Below, piece by piece: positions 47,606-55,768 of a DNA stretch of 64,000 nucleotides. Where the stretch lies: assembly GCF_002943565.1 (NCBI RefSeq), contig NZ_PJCH01000011.1, forward strand, positions 124,001 to 188,000, in the 5' to 3' direction. Position 1 is the first letter of the stretch. Each line of letters begins with the position of its first letter. Both the position numbers and the translations under genes were made by a program. Origin of the DNA: Hyphococcus luteus (GTDB lineage: Bacteria > Pseudomonadota > Alphaproteobacteria > Caulobacterales > Parvularculaceae). Under the pieces are notes generated by a model, which made no database searches, was not told where the DNA came from, and saw only the letters and a program-made list of their open reading frames with translations.

Positions 47606-48418
47606 ATGCTGAATGGCGGCGCAAACATCGCGGACTGGGTCTTTTACGCCACAGCGGCAATTGGCGGCGCCCTCCTCGGCAGCTTTCTCAATGTCGTCAT
47701 CCATCGCGGGCCGGTAATGTGGAAGCTGGTCGAGGAACCGGCCCGCGGAAACCTCATTTCGCCCCGCTCGTCCTGTCCCGCCTGCGGCGCGAAGATCCGC
47801 GGCTGGCGCCTGATTCCGCTTGTCAGCTATGCGATTCTCGGCGGCAAATGCGCGGACTGCGGCGCGAAGATTTCCCTGCGCTATCCGCTGGTGGAGCTCA
47901 TGGGGGCGGCGGCGGGCGTCGTCGCGCTGCTGTTATTCGGACTGACAGGCGAAGCCGGGCTCGCCTTTGTCTTTTTTCTCTTTCTTATCGCGCTCGGCGT
48001 CATCGATCATGAAACCGGCTATCTGCCCGACGCGCTGACGCTGCCGCTCATTCTCCTCGGTTTTCTCGCCAACGCGTTCTCGCTTTTTGCACCCGTGACG
48101 GACGCTTTGCTTGGCGCGATCATCGCCTATGGCGCGTTCCGTCTTATCGATTTGGCCTTCACGCGGCTGCGGGGGCTCGAAGGGTTGGGCCAGGGCGATG
48201 CGAAACTCCTCGCCGCGCTCGGCGCCTGGCTCGGCTGGATGATGCTGCCCGTCATCGTCTTCCTCGCCGCGCTTCTCGCGCTCGCCGGGGTTCTCGCAAT
48301 GGCGCTTGGCGGCGCGAAGATGGAACGCGAGACGCCGGTCGCTTTCGGCCCGGCGCTCGCCGCCGCCGGGGCGCTGGCCATGATCGCGCAGGGGCTGCGC
48401 CTGTCTTTCTTCTTCTAA
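47606..48418 (+). CDS. gspO: Prepilin peptidase (A24 family)
   Basis: A 270-residue inner-membrane aspartyl protease/methylase that trims and methylates pseudopilins GspG-K. The N-terminal domain has GSFLNVVIHRGP and a zinc knuckle made of CPACGAKI and CADCGAKI. The two catalytic Asp lie in GVIDHETGYLPD and GLGQGDAKLL. About eight helices. It is the only prepilin peptidase in the window and lies 6 kb from gspC, divergent from the lipoprotein-receptor operon. It supplies the O function missing from gspC-N. Confidence 0.94.
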   Translation: MLNGGANIADWVFYATAAIGGALLGSFLNVVIHRGPVMWKLVEEPARGNLISPRSSCPACGAKIRGWRLIPLVSYAILGGKCADCGAKISLRYPLVELMGAAAGVVALLLFGLTGEAGLAFVFFLFLIALGVIDHETGYLPDALTLPLILLGFLANAFSLFAPVTDALLGAIIAYGAFRLIDLAFTRLRGLEGLGQGDAKLLAALGAWLGWMMLPVIVFLAALLALAGVLAMALGGAKMERETPVAFGPALAAAGALAMIAQGLRLSFFF

Positions 48419-48420
48419 AC

Positions 48421-49191
48421 CTATTTCCCTTTGAAGGCCGGCTTTCTTTTCTGGAAAAGCGCGGCGACGCCTTCGGCGCAGTCTTCGGTGGCGATGGCCT
48501 GACGCTGCAGCATGGCTTCATAGGCCATGGCGTTTTTCAGCCCATCCTGCGCCGCGGCGCGGAAGGCGCGCTTGGTGAGCGCCAGGGCGACCGGCGCGCG
48601 CGTCGCGATCTCCGCCGCCCAGCCCATCGCGTTTTCCAGAACCTTGTCATCGGCGACCACGCGATTGACGAGCCCCCACTCGGCGGCGCGTTTCGCGTCG
48701 ATCTTCTCCGCCTCTATGGCGAGTTGATAGGCGCGGGCGTAGCCGATCTCGCGGGTCAGCAGAAAGGAAAGCCCGCCATCCGGCACGAGCCCGATATTGG
48801 AAAAGGCGCTCATCAGATAGGCGCCCTCGCCCATCACCCGCAAATCGCAGGTCAAGGCGAGCGTCATGCCGATTCCGGCGGCGGGACCGTTGATCGCGGC
48901 GATCACCGGCTTCGGCGCGGACTGAACGATGTTCAGGAAACCGGCATATTCCGTATTCAGAATATCTTCCACATTGCTCATTTCGTCCACGGCGGAGACG
49001 TCCGCCCCGGCGCAGAAGGCCCGTCCCTCTCCCGTGACGACCACGGCTCGTATCTTGTCATCGGCGGAGGCTTTGGCGAGCGCCGCCGTCAGGTCCGCCC
49101 GCAATTGCCTGTTGAAGGAATTGAGCTTGTCCGGCCGGTTCAGCGTGATCAGCGCGACGCCGTCTCCGGGGCTGTCATAATTGACGGTCAT
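48421..49191 (-). CDS. Enoyl-CoA hydratase/isomerase family protein
   Basis: A 256-residue crotonase-fold protein. The oxyanion-hole motifs are GEGRAFCAGADVSAV (about 60-74) and AINGPAAGIGMTLALTCDLRVMGEGA (about 100-125). Residues after NIGLVPDGGLSFLLTREIG fit hydratase or isomerase types with an Asp rather than a Glu pair, so the exact reaction is unsure (a PaaG-like isomerase is possible). I used the ATG at 49191 after AAGGA; upstream in-frame ATGs to 49260 add non-family residues. Convergent with gspO, two bases apart. Confidence 0.85.
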   Translation of the reverse strand: MTVNYDSPGDGVALITLNRPDKLNSFNRQLRADLTAALAKASADDKIRAVVVTGEGRAFCAGADVSAVDEMSNVEDILNTEYAGFLNIVQSAPKPVIAAINGPAAGIGMTLALTCDLRVMGEGAYLMSAFSNIGLVPDGGLSFLLTREIGYARAYQLAIEAEKIDAKRAAEWGLVNRVVADDKVLENAMGWAAEIATRAPVALALTKRAFRAAAQDGLKNAMAYEAMLQRQAIATEDCAEGVAALFQKRKPAFKGK

Positions 49192-49313
49192 GGAACCATT
49201 TTCCTTGTCTTTTCGTCCCTTAGTCAGCGCCATCATGCCGCTGCCCATAACTGATTGCAAAACGCCTGCGCAGTGCTAAGCCATTGATGAAAAACACCCC
49301 GGAGGCCCCTACG

Positions 49314-50771
49314 ATGACCCAAGCGATTACCGACAGCCGTTTCTTTCGCCAGGAATGCTATATCGGCGGAGACTGGCGCAGCGGCGGCGAGACCATCGAC
49401 GTCGTTAATCCCGCCAATGGCGAGACCATCGGGACGGTTCCGGATTTCGGGCGCAACGAGGCGCGCAACGCGATCGCCGCGGCGGCGGAAGCTTTCCCCG
49501 CCTGGCGCGCCAGGACCGCCGAAGAGCGCGGCAAATTCTGCCGCGCCTTTTACGAAGCGCTGATGGACAACCAGCAGATCCTTGGCGAAATCCTCACCCT
49601 CGAACAGGGCAAGCCGCTGGCCGAAGCCAAGGGCGAGATCGCTTACGGCGCCGCCTTTTTCAAATGGTTCGCCGAAGAGGCCGTGCGCGTTTACGGCGAC
49701 GTCATCCCCTCGCCCTGGACCGACAAGCGCATTGTGGTCACCAAAGAACCCGTGGGCGTCGTCTGTTCGATCACGCCCTGGAACTTTCCGACCGCGATGA
49801 TCGCGCGCAAAGCCGCCGCGGCGCTCGCCGCCGGCTGCCCCATTATCGCGAAGCCGGCGAGCCAGACGCCCTATTCCGCGCTGGCCATGGGCGTCATCGC
49901 CGAAGACATCGGCCTGCCCAAAGGCGTCTTCTCGGTCATCACCGGCGAAGCCGCGCCCATCGGCGATGAATTCTGCGAAAACCCGGCCGTCAAAAAGATC
50001 ACCTTCACGGGCTCCACGGCGGTCGGCGAAGAGCTTGCCTCGAGGGCGATCAAAACCATGAAGCGGGTCTCCATGGAGCTCGGCGGCAATGCCCCGCTGA
50101 TTATTTTCGACGACGCCGATCTCGACAAGGCGGTCGAGGGCGCCATCGCCTGCAAATATCGCAACGCCGGTCAGACTTGCGTCTGCGCCAACCGCATTCT
50201 CGTCCAATCCGGCATCTATGACGCCTTCGCCGAGGCCTTCGCCAAGCGCGTCTCCGGGCTCACCGTCGGCGACGGCCTGAAAGACGGCGTCGATCAGGGC
50301 CCGCTGATCGAGGAAAAAGCCGTCCAAAAAGTCGAAGACCATATCGCCGACGCGCTGTCGAAAGGCGCGCAAACGGCGGCGGGCGGACACCGCCACCAGC
50401 TCGGCGGCACCTTCTTCGAGCCCACCGTCCTCACCGGCGTCACGCCGGAGATGGTCATCGCGAAAGACGAAACCTTCGGCCCCGTGGCGCCGCTCTTCAA
50501 ATTCGACACCGAAGAAGAGGCCGCGCACATGGCGAACGACACCGAATACGGCCTCGCCTCCTATCTTTACACCAACGATTTGGGCCGCGCCTGGCGCATG
50601 ATGGAGGCCCTCGAATACGGCATGGTCGCGATCAATGAGGGCATTCTCTCGACGCCCGTCGCGCCCTTCGGCGGCGTCAAGGAATCGGGCGTCGGCCGCG
50701 AGGGCTCCAAATACGGGCTCGAGGATTACCTCAACATCAAATACGCGCTCTTCGGCGGGCTCGGGAAATAG
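49314..50771 (+). CDS. gabD: NAD(P)-dependent succinate-semialdehyde dehydrogenase
   Basis: A 485-residue aldehyde dehydrogenase of the GabD subgroup, oxidising succinate semialdehyde to succinate in GABA breakdown. Glu255 lies in MELGGNAP and the nucleophile Cys289 in NAGQTCVCANR. The cofactor loop SITPWNFP and the C-terminal GGVKESGVGREGSKYGLEDYLNIKY are diagnostic. A clear GGAGG lies eight bases before the ATG at 49314. No transaminase (gabT) is adjacent. Confidence 0.93.
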   Translation: MTQAITDSRFFRQECYIGGDWRSGGETIDVVNPANGETIGTVPDFGRNEARNAIAAAAEAFPAWRARTAEERGKFCRAFYEALMDNQQILGEILTLEQGKPLAEAKGEIAYGAAFFKWFAEEAVRVYGDVIPSPWTDKRIVVTKEPVGVVCSITPWNFPTAMIARKAAAALAAGCPIIAKPASQTPYSALAMGVIAEDIGLPKGVFSVITGEAAPIGDEFCENPAVKKITFTGSTAVGEELASRAIKTMKRVSMELGGNAPLIIFDDADLDKAVEGAIACKYRNAGQTCVCANRILVQSGIYDAFAEAFAKRVSGLTVGDGLKDGVDQGPLIEEKAVQKVEDHIADALSKGAQTAAGGHRHQLGGTFFEPTVLTGVTPEMVIAKDETFGPVAPLFKFDTEEEAAHMANDTEYGLASYLYTNDLGRAWRMMEALEYGMVAINEGILSTPVAPFGGVKESGVGREGSKYGLEDYLNIKYALFGGLGK

Positions 50772-50790
50772 TAGCCCGTTTTCTTTTTTC
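50756..50790 (+). terminator. Probable terminator of gabD
   Basis: A 6-bp stem (CGGGCT at 50756-50761 with AGCCCG at 50773-50778) contains the stop codon in its loop and is followed by TTTTCTTTTTT. Confidence 0.55.
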
Positions 50791-50856
50791 TGCGTCATGG
50801 TCGGCTTGAAGGCTGATGTTGCGCCGATGGACATTTCATCCCATCCGCCTGCGACT

Positions 50857-50920
50857 CGCCACGGCTCGACCGTGGCGTCCAGAATGTTGGGCCGCTGGAC
50901 CCCACGCTTGAAGCGTGGGG
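50857..50920. repeat. Two adjacent palindromes in gabD-glycosyltransferase gap
   Basis: The dyad 50857-50864/50870-50877 (CGCCACGG/CCGTGGCG) is followed by 50900-50909/50911-50920 (CCCCACGCTT/AAGCGTGGGG). The second recalls hairpins at the ends of IS200/IS605-type elements, but no transposase is near. Confidence 0.55.
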
Positions 50921-51083
50921 ACTCGGCGACGGATAGGGCCGGAACTTCCTGGCGCTACGCTTGCCGTGAAACATTTTACGTAAAACGGATTCTCCTTTTC
51001 TTTTTTCTCCCGTCTTTGCTGGCTTTCAGCCAAGTTTGGCGCCTTTTGCGGTAAATGTTCCACGGGAATTTCTCCTCTTCCGC

Positions 51084-51181
51084 CTGTCATCCCGCGCGCT
51101 GCGCGGCATGAAATGACGCGCCGCAGACACGGGATCCAAACTGGATCCCGTGGTCTGACTTCGTCAGCCCCGGGATGACAG
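51084..51181. repeat. 98-bp imperfect palindromic intergenic repeat
   Basis: The element is bounded by CTGTCATCCCG and CGGGATGACAG and centred on an ACGGGATCC/GGATCCCGT core (near 51128-51151). It resembles dispersed palindromic elements common in alphaproteobacterial intergenic DNA. Confidence 0.75.
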
Positions 51182-51310
51182 TGAATGATAATAAAGCAAC
51201 CAGCGAACCCGTGGATAACTCCGCACCGAATGCGGGTTTCCGGCAAGAATTCATCACATAGGATGTAAGCTGACGAAACCGTTCGCGTTATTGGGGCGGT
51301 GTGACAATCT

Positions 51311-51388
51311 CCGCTCATCCCCGCGAAAGCGGGGATCCAGAGTGTCGGCAACCCTGAAATGGATCCCCGCTTTCGCGGGGATGAGCGG
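51311..51388. repeat. Perfect 29-bp inverted repeat
   Basis: Arms 51311-51339 and 51360-51388 are exact reverse complements around a 20-base spacer, and each arm itself contains the CCCCGC-GAAA-GCGGGG hairpin. It lies just past the 3' end of the glycosyltransferase gene and may act as terminator or mRNA end stabiliser. The remainder of the 50772-51404 gap shows no gene. Confidence 0.85.
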
Positions 51389-51404
51389 GAGGGAAGATCG
51401 CCGC

Positions 51405-52631
51405 CTAAAGCCGGTGGCGCTTTACGACGTCGACGAACAGGTTGCCGAGTTTTTCCGCTTCCTTGTCGACATCGTGGCGTTCCTCGACGCGCGCGCGGCC
51501 TTCGCGGCCCAAGGCGGCAAGCTCGTCCGGCGAGGCGGCGAGCGCGGCGCCCATGGCTTCCGTCAAGGCCACGCTGTCGCCTGCCGGAATGATCCAGCCG
51601 CAGCCCTCGTCGACGAGTTCGGGAATGCCGGCAATGTAAGTGGAGATAACCGGTCGGCCGAGCGCCAGCGCCTCCATGATCACCACCGGCAGGCCTTCAG
51701 CGAAAGTCGGCAGGAGAAACGCGCGCGCGTTTTTCACCGTTTCGCGCACCTGCGCGTTCGCCATCCAGCCCTTGATGATCACCTGATCTGCAACGCCGCA
51801 GCGCGCGATTTCCGCCTCGATCTCGGGCCGGCTTTCCCCGTCGCCCACAAGGATGATTTTAAGATCCGGAAACTCGTCTTTGAGCGCGGCGGCGGCGGCC
51901 GGTATCTGCGCCTGACCCTTTTGGGGGCAAAGCCGCCCGACGCAGACAAAAGTCTGGTTGTCCGGCGGCGGCGTCGCCTCGAAGTCTTCAAGATTGAGAC
52001 CGCAATGAACGATCTTGATTTTTTCGCCCATGGCGATGGAAGAAAAGCGGATGAGCTGCGATTTGCAGAAATGCGTAATCGCCGCGATGAAAGAGGCGTG
52101 CTCGATCTTCGCCGGAAAATCGAGCAGCGGCGCGTCCACAAGCTCGTCGGGCCCGTGCACCGTCGAACTATAGGTCGGCCCGCCCATGATCCGCGCCAGC
52201 ATGGCGACGGCTGTGGAGTTCGTCAGGAAGTGCACATGCACATGATCGATATGATCGGTCTCGGCGCGCTGGCGGAAATAGCACGCCTCCATCAGATAGG
52301 CGACATGACGGACGACGCCGCCGCGCGCAGCTTTAAGGAGCGACCACCACGGGCCTAAAGCCTTCATCAGGCCGCGGGGATTGCCGATCAGTTCACGGAA
52401 GAACGCCTTGACGAGGCCGACGGCGTTGCCGGAAAGAATGTAATGGGTGCGGTCCACATCGGCGATGTCGAGCGGATCAACAAGCGCGCCGTCCCATTTA
52501 CGCACCGCATAGCGGTGGATCTTCATCCCCCTGCGCTCATGAGCCTCGATCTCCCGCCGGATGAACGTCGTCGACGTCAGCGGAAAGGTGTTCATGAGAT
52601 AGGCGATGTTGATGTGGCGGCCTTCGGTCAT
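51405..52631 (-). CDS. GT4-family glycosyltransferase (WcaL-like)
   Basis: A 408-residue GT-B enzyme. The N-terminal domain opens NIAYLMNTFPLTSTTFIRREIEAHERRG, typical of colanic-acid WcaL-like enzymes that act on exopolysaccharide or lipid-linked glycans. The C-terminal donor domain has FVCVGRLCPQKGQ and the E-x7-E region LLPTFAEGLPVVIMEALALGRPVIS. The sugar and acceptor are unknown. It stands alone, though the ligase at 26.5 kb could use a glycan it helps build (speculation). Confidence 0.87.
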   Translation of the reverse strand: MTEGRHINIAYLMNTFPLTSTTFIRREIEAHERRGMKIHRYAVRKWDGALVDPLDIADVDRTHYILSGNAVGLVKAFFRELIGNPRGLMKALGPWWSLLKAARGGVVRHVAYLMEACYFRQRAETDHIDHVHVHFLTNSTAVAMLARIMGGPTYSSTVHGPDELVDAPLLDFPAKIEHASFIAAITHFCKSQLIRFSSIAMGEKIKIVHCGLNLEDFEATPPPDNQTFVCVGRLCPQKGQAQIPAAAAALKDEFPDLKIILVGDGESRPEIEAEIARCGVADQVIIKGWMANAQVRETVKNARAFLLPTFAEGLPVVIMEALALGRPVISTYIAGIPELVDEGCGWIIPAGDSVALTEAMGAALAASPDELAALGREGRARVEERHDVDKEAEKLGNLFVDVVKRHRL

Positions 52632-52671
52632 ATTCGCTCTTCACTATCTTCTGCAAACTGCCCGCAAACCG

Positions 52672-53067
52672 TTAAAAGTCCTTATCCTTGAAGGGAATCG
52701 CCGCCACCTGCCAGTCATCTTCATAGATGATCATGCCCGGCTTGGCCGTCGTCAGCATTTCTGACATCACGCCATGCCTCCCCAACAGTGCAAGTAAGAC
52801 TCTCGCTCTATCAATATGTTCATCCGCTTCAGGCTTGAACCATGATAAAGCCTTCTCATGCGCATGCTTGTTTTTGGAGCGCGCAAACCGCGTCGGCGCA
52901 TCAAGATAGTCGTCGAACCAGCTTAAGAGCTCATTCAACTCTTCGACCTCATGCGCCTGCACTCGATTTTCTCGCCGCAAAGCATAAGCCGCTCTAAAAA
53001 AGCCAACCAGTTGCCCTGTCACTCCATCTTTCTGATGGGTGACGAAACGTACAAACTTGTCAGCCAT
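52672..53067 (-). CDS. Conserved hypothetical protein
   Basis: A 131-residue soluble protein I do not recognise. It has ELNELLSWFDDYLDAPTRFARSKNKHAHEKALSWFK-like helices (about 42-78) with several aromatic and His residues, a helical RARVLLALLGRHGV part, and a strand-rich end (PGMIIYEDDWQVAAIPFKDKDF). No signal peptide or membrane segment. It lies 15 bases downstream of the cytosolic cyclophilin gene, on the same strand. Confidence 0.7.
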   Translation of the reverse strand: MADKFVRFVTHQKDGVTGQLVGFFRAAYALRRENRVQAHEVEELNELLSWFDDYLDAPTRFARSKNKHAHEKALSWFKPEADEHIDRARVLLALLGRHGVMSEMLTTAKPGMIIYEDDWQVAAIPFKDKDF

Positions 53068-53082
53068 GGGCGGGAAGGCGGC

Positions 53083-53532
53083 TTACGCCGCTGTGCGGAA
53101 CTTGACGATTTTGGTCGGGTTCGCGGGCGGTTCGCCGCGCTCGGCCGCATCCACATGCTCCATGCCGTCGACCACCTTGCCCCAGGCCGTGTACTGGCCG
53201 TCGAGGAAAGAGGCGTCATCGAAAACGATGAAAAACTGGCTGTTGGCGCTGTTCGGGTTCTGGGCGCGCGCCATGGAACAGACGCCGCGCGAATGGTTCA
53301 CGTCGTTAAACTCGGCCTTGAGGTTCGGCTTGTCGGAGCCGCCGGTGCCGTCGCCGCGGGGGCAGCCCATCTGGGCCATGAAGCCGTCGATCACCCGGTG
53401 CAGCGGGATGCCGTCATAAAAGCCTTCGTCGGCGAGCTCTTTGATGCGCGCCACATGGTCGGGCGCCTTGTCGGGGAAGGTTTCAATGGTCACGTCGCCC
53501 GTATCGAGGGTCAGGATCAGTTTATCGCTCAT
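53083..53532 (-). CDS. Cytosolic cyclophilin-type peptidyl-prolyl isomerase
   Basis: A 149-residue single-domain cyclophilin (PpiB-like) without signal peptide. The motif [30 protein letters not shown] includes the catalytic Arg and the Gln-Met pair; the later [31 protein letters not shown] is complete. The usual Trp is missing in the cyclosporin loop, as in many bacterial forms. The start overlaps the exported cyclophilin gene by four bases. Confidence 0.92.
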   Translation of the reverse strand: MSDKLILTLDTGDVTIETFPDKAPDHVARIKELADEGFYDGIPLHRVIDGFMAQMGCPRGDGTGGSDKPNLKAEFNDVNHSRGVCSMARAQNPNSANSQFFIVFDDASFLDGQYTAWGKVVDGMEHVDAAERGEPPANPTKIVKFRTAA

Positions 53533-54431
53533 CGTTCAATCTTTCCGTCTACTTTGACCGGCACTTTGATTTCGCAGATGTCCTTGACATAGCCGTCATC
53601 GCTGACGTCGCCGGTCGCCTTCAAATAATCCATGAAGATCTTCTCATCGGTCTTCATGACCTTGATGTCTTCGCGGTCGCTGGCGGGAATATCCGCCGCG
53701 ACGCGCATGCGGATGATCGGCGTCGGGCGCGAAGGCGGCTCGCCGCGCACGATGCGCCGCGTCGCCTCATAGCCGTCGACGATCCAGCCCCAGGTGGTGT
53801 AGCGCTGGTCGAGATTGAGGCGCGCATCGCCGATCATCAAAAAGAACTGGCTGTTGGCGCTGTCCGGCGGGGTCGCCCGCGCCATGGACATGACGCCGGG
53901 ACAATGCACGCCCCACAGATCCGCATGGCCGTCGGTGAGAAAGGTTTTGAGACCCTCCGGCTGCGCGGCGACGGGCATGCCGTCGATATAGCCGATGCGC
54001 GGCGCGATGCGGTCGCGGCCGATTTCCTTGAAGCCCTCGACGTCGCTCGTATGGCGGGTGAATTCCGCTTTGAGATTCGGCTTGTCGGAACCGCCGGTGC
54101 CGTCGCCTTTCGGATCGCCGCCCTGGGCCATAAAGCCTTCGATCACCCGGTGAAAGGTGAGGCCGTCATAAAAACCCTCGCGGGTCAGCTCCTTGATGCG
54201 CGCAACATGAGCGGGAGCGAAGTCGGGCCTAAGCTCGATCACCACCGTGCCCGCAGGCAGGTACATATAAAGAGTGTTCTCGGGGTCGAGCGGGCGCCAG
54301 TCGGCGTCGGTCGCGCGCTCGATCACCTCTTTCGCGGTCGGCCCCTTGTCTTCCTCGTCGTCGGCCGCAAACGCCGCCGGCGCCGCTAGAGCGATGGCCG
54401 CGACCGCCCATGCCATTGATTTTAAATGCAT
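53529..54431 (-). CDS. Exported cyclophilin-type peptidyl-prolyl isomerase
   Basis: A 300-residue cyclophilin with signal peptide ([22 protein letters not shown]) and an acidic mature start, so it acts in the periplasm. The active-site stretch [30 protein letters not shown] is nearly the same as in its downstream neighbour. Inserts around 125-165 and a C-terminal extension of about 70 residues make it larger than classic PpiA. The tandem suggests duplication of a common gene followed by relocation of one product. Confidence 0.92.
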   Translation of the reverse strand: MHLKSMAWAVAAIALAAPAAFAADDEEDKGPTAKEVIERATDADWRPLDPENTLYMYLPAGTVVIELRPDFAPAHVARIKELTREGFYDGLTFHRVIEGFMAQGGDPKGDGTGGSDKPNLKAEFTRHTSDVEGFKEIGRDRIAPRIGYIDGMPVAAQPEGLKTFLTDGHADLWGVHCPGVMSMARATPPDSANSQFFLMIGDARLNLDQRYTTWGWIVDGYEATRRIVRGEPPSRPTPIIRMRVAADIPASDREDIKVMKTDEKIFMDYLKATGDVSDDGYVKDICEIKVPVKVDGKIER

Positions 54432-54508
54432 ATAAACTCCTTACCGGGGCCCGCCAGCATGTTTCCGGTCATCATATAGGCCGTTCTGCGGGAAAATGCG
54501 ACCGCGCC

Positions 54509-55009
54509 TCATTTCGAGAATTTCGCCCGCAGCGCCGCGGCGGCGTGGTCCGGCACGAAGGAGGAGATGTCGCCGTCAAGACGGGCGATCTCCTTGACGA
54601 GGCGCGAGGCGATGGACTGGTAGCGCGCGTCGGCCATGAGGAAGACGGTTTCGATCTCGTCATTCAAGGCCTGGTTCATGCCGACCATCTGGAACTCATA
54701 TTCGAAGTCGGAGACCGCCCGGAGGCCGCGCACGATGATGTTCGCTTTCACCTCTTCGGCGAATTTCATCAGCAACGTTTCGAACGGCTTGACGGTGATC
54801 GGCACGCCGCTCGCTTTGGAGATGCGCGCCATCTCCTGTTCGACCATGGCGACGCGCTCCTCGAGAGAAAAAAGCGGGCTCTTGTCGCGGTTGATGGCGA
54901 CGCCGATCACAAGCTCGTCGACGAGCTTCACCGCGCGTTCGACAATATCCACATGACCGAGCGTCAGCGGATCGAACGTGCCGGGATAAAGGCCGATGAG
55001 CTTGGTCAT
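54509..55009 (-). CDS. coaD: Phosphopantetheine adenylyltransferase
   Basis: A 166-residue hexameric enzyme of coenzyme A synthesis that adenylylates 4'-phosphopantetheine. The nucleotide motif YPGTFDPLTLGHVDI (T/HxGH) is at about 8-22, and the loop EFQMVGMNQALNDEIETVFLM and LVKEIARLDGDISSFVP follow. Family length is about 160. It lies 15 bases downstream of the racemase gene and belongs to the gyrA-racemase-coaD string on this strand. Confidence 0.96.
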   Translation of the reverse strand: MTKLIGLYPGTFDPLTLGHVDIVERAVKLVDELVIGVAINRDKSPLFSLEERVAMVEQEMARISKASGVPITVKPFETLLMKFAEEVKANIIVRGLRAVSDFEYEFQMVGMNQALNDEIETVFLMADARYQSIASRLVKEIARLDGDISSFVPDHAAAALRAKFSK

Positions 55010-55024
55010 GATCGTGAACTTTCC

Positions 55025-55768
55025 TTAGGCGGTCTCAACGGGCCCGCCGCGCCATGTCGGCATGGGGGCCCTCCCTGTCGCAACATCGAGCGCTGCTTTG
55101 GCCAGGAGCCGGGTCGAATCGAGCGTCGGCAGCGCGGTTCTCACGCTGTCGAGCAGGATCGGAATTTCGGTGCAGACCATGGCGACGCCGTCGCATCCCT
55201 CATCGGCGAGTTTTTCGATGACGCCGGCGTAAAACGCCTTCGATGAATCGAGAAACTTGCCGCGCACCAGTTCTTCAAACACCACCCGGTCGATCTCGGC
55301 GCGGTCTTTGTCATCGGGGATGGCGCGTTCGATGCCTTGCGCCGCCAGCGCGCGCTTATAGGCCGGACCTTCCATGGTGAAGCGCGTGCCAAGAACGCCG
55401 ACCTTTTTCATGCCTTGTTTCTTTGCTTCCGCCGCGACCACGTCGGCGATGTTGAGCCCCGGAATCACAAAATCCGGCCCCTCATGCTCCAGCGCGATAT
55501 GGCTCGTATTGTCGGCGCAGGCGAAAAAATCTGCTCCGGCCCCGGCGAGGTTCAAGATCGACTGGGCGTGGATATTGCGGATGAAGTCGTGATCCCCCTT
55601 GTCCCACGCGTCCATGGATTGGCCGAAGGCGATGCAGTCGACGGTGACGTCGGGATGCATGTCCGGCCCCAGACGCTTGCCGCCTTCATGGCAGAAGGTC
55701 GTGAAGCAGAGCGCGGCGCCTTCAGCGCTGTGGGCGAGAATGCCGAAATGTTTCAGCCCATCGCTCAC
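55025..55768 (-). CDS. Aspartate/glutamate racemase family protein
   Basis: A 247-residue protein with two pseudo-symmetric domains and both active-site cysteines: Cys84 in FACADNTSH and Cys199 in VAMVCTEIP. That fits a cofactor-free amino-acid racemase of the Asp/Glu/hydantoin superfamily (YgeA-like); which amino acid is used cannot be read. The start overlaps the gyrA stop by four bases. Confidence 0.85.
   Translation of the reverse strand: MSDGLKHFGILAHSAEGAALCFTTFCHEGGKRLGPDMHPDVTVDCIAFGQSMDAWDKGDHDFIRNIHAQSILNLAGAGADFFACADNTSHIALEHEGPDFVIPGLNIADVVAAEAKKQGMKKVGVLGTRFTMEGPAYKRALAAQGIERAIPDDKDRAEIDRVVFEELVRGKFLDSSKAFYAGVIEKLADEGCDGVAMVCTEIPILLDSVRTALPTLDSTRLLAKAALDVATGRAPMPTWRGGPVETA

Noticed and set aside
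50900-50920. Intact IS200/IS605 insertion sequence
   Set aside because: Only a hairpin recalls such ends; no transposase or second end was found in the gap.
50836-51351. 171-codon minus-strand frame containing LWIPAFAGMSG
   Set aside because: WIPAFAGM-type peptides are the well-known false translation of dispersed palindromic repeats, which are plainly present here.
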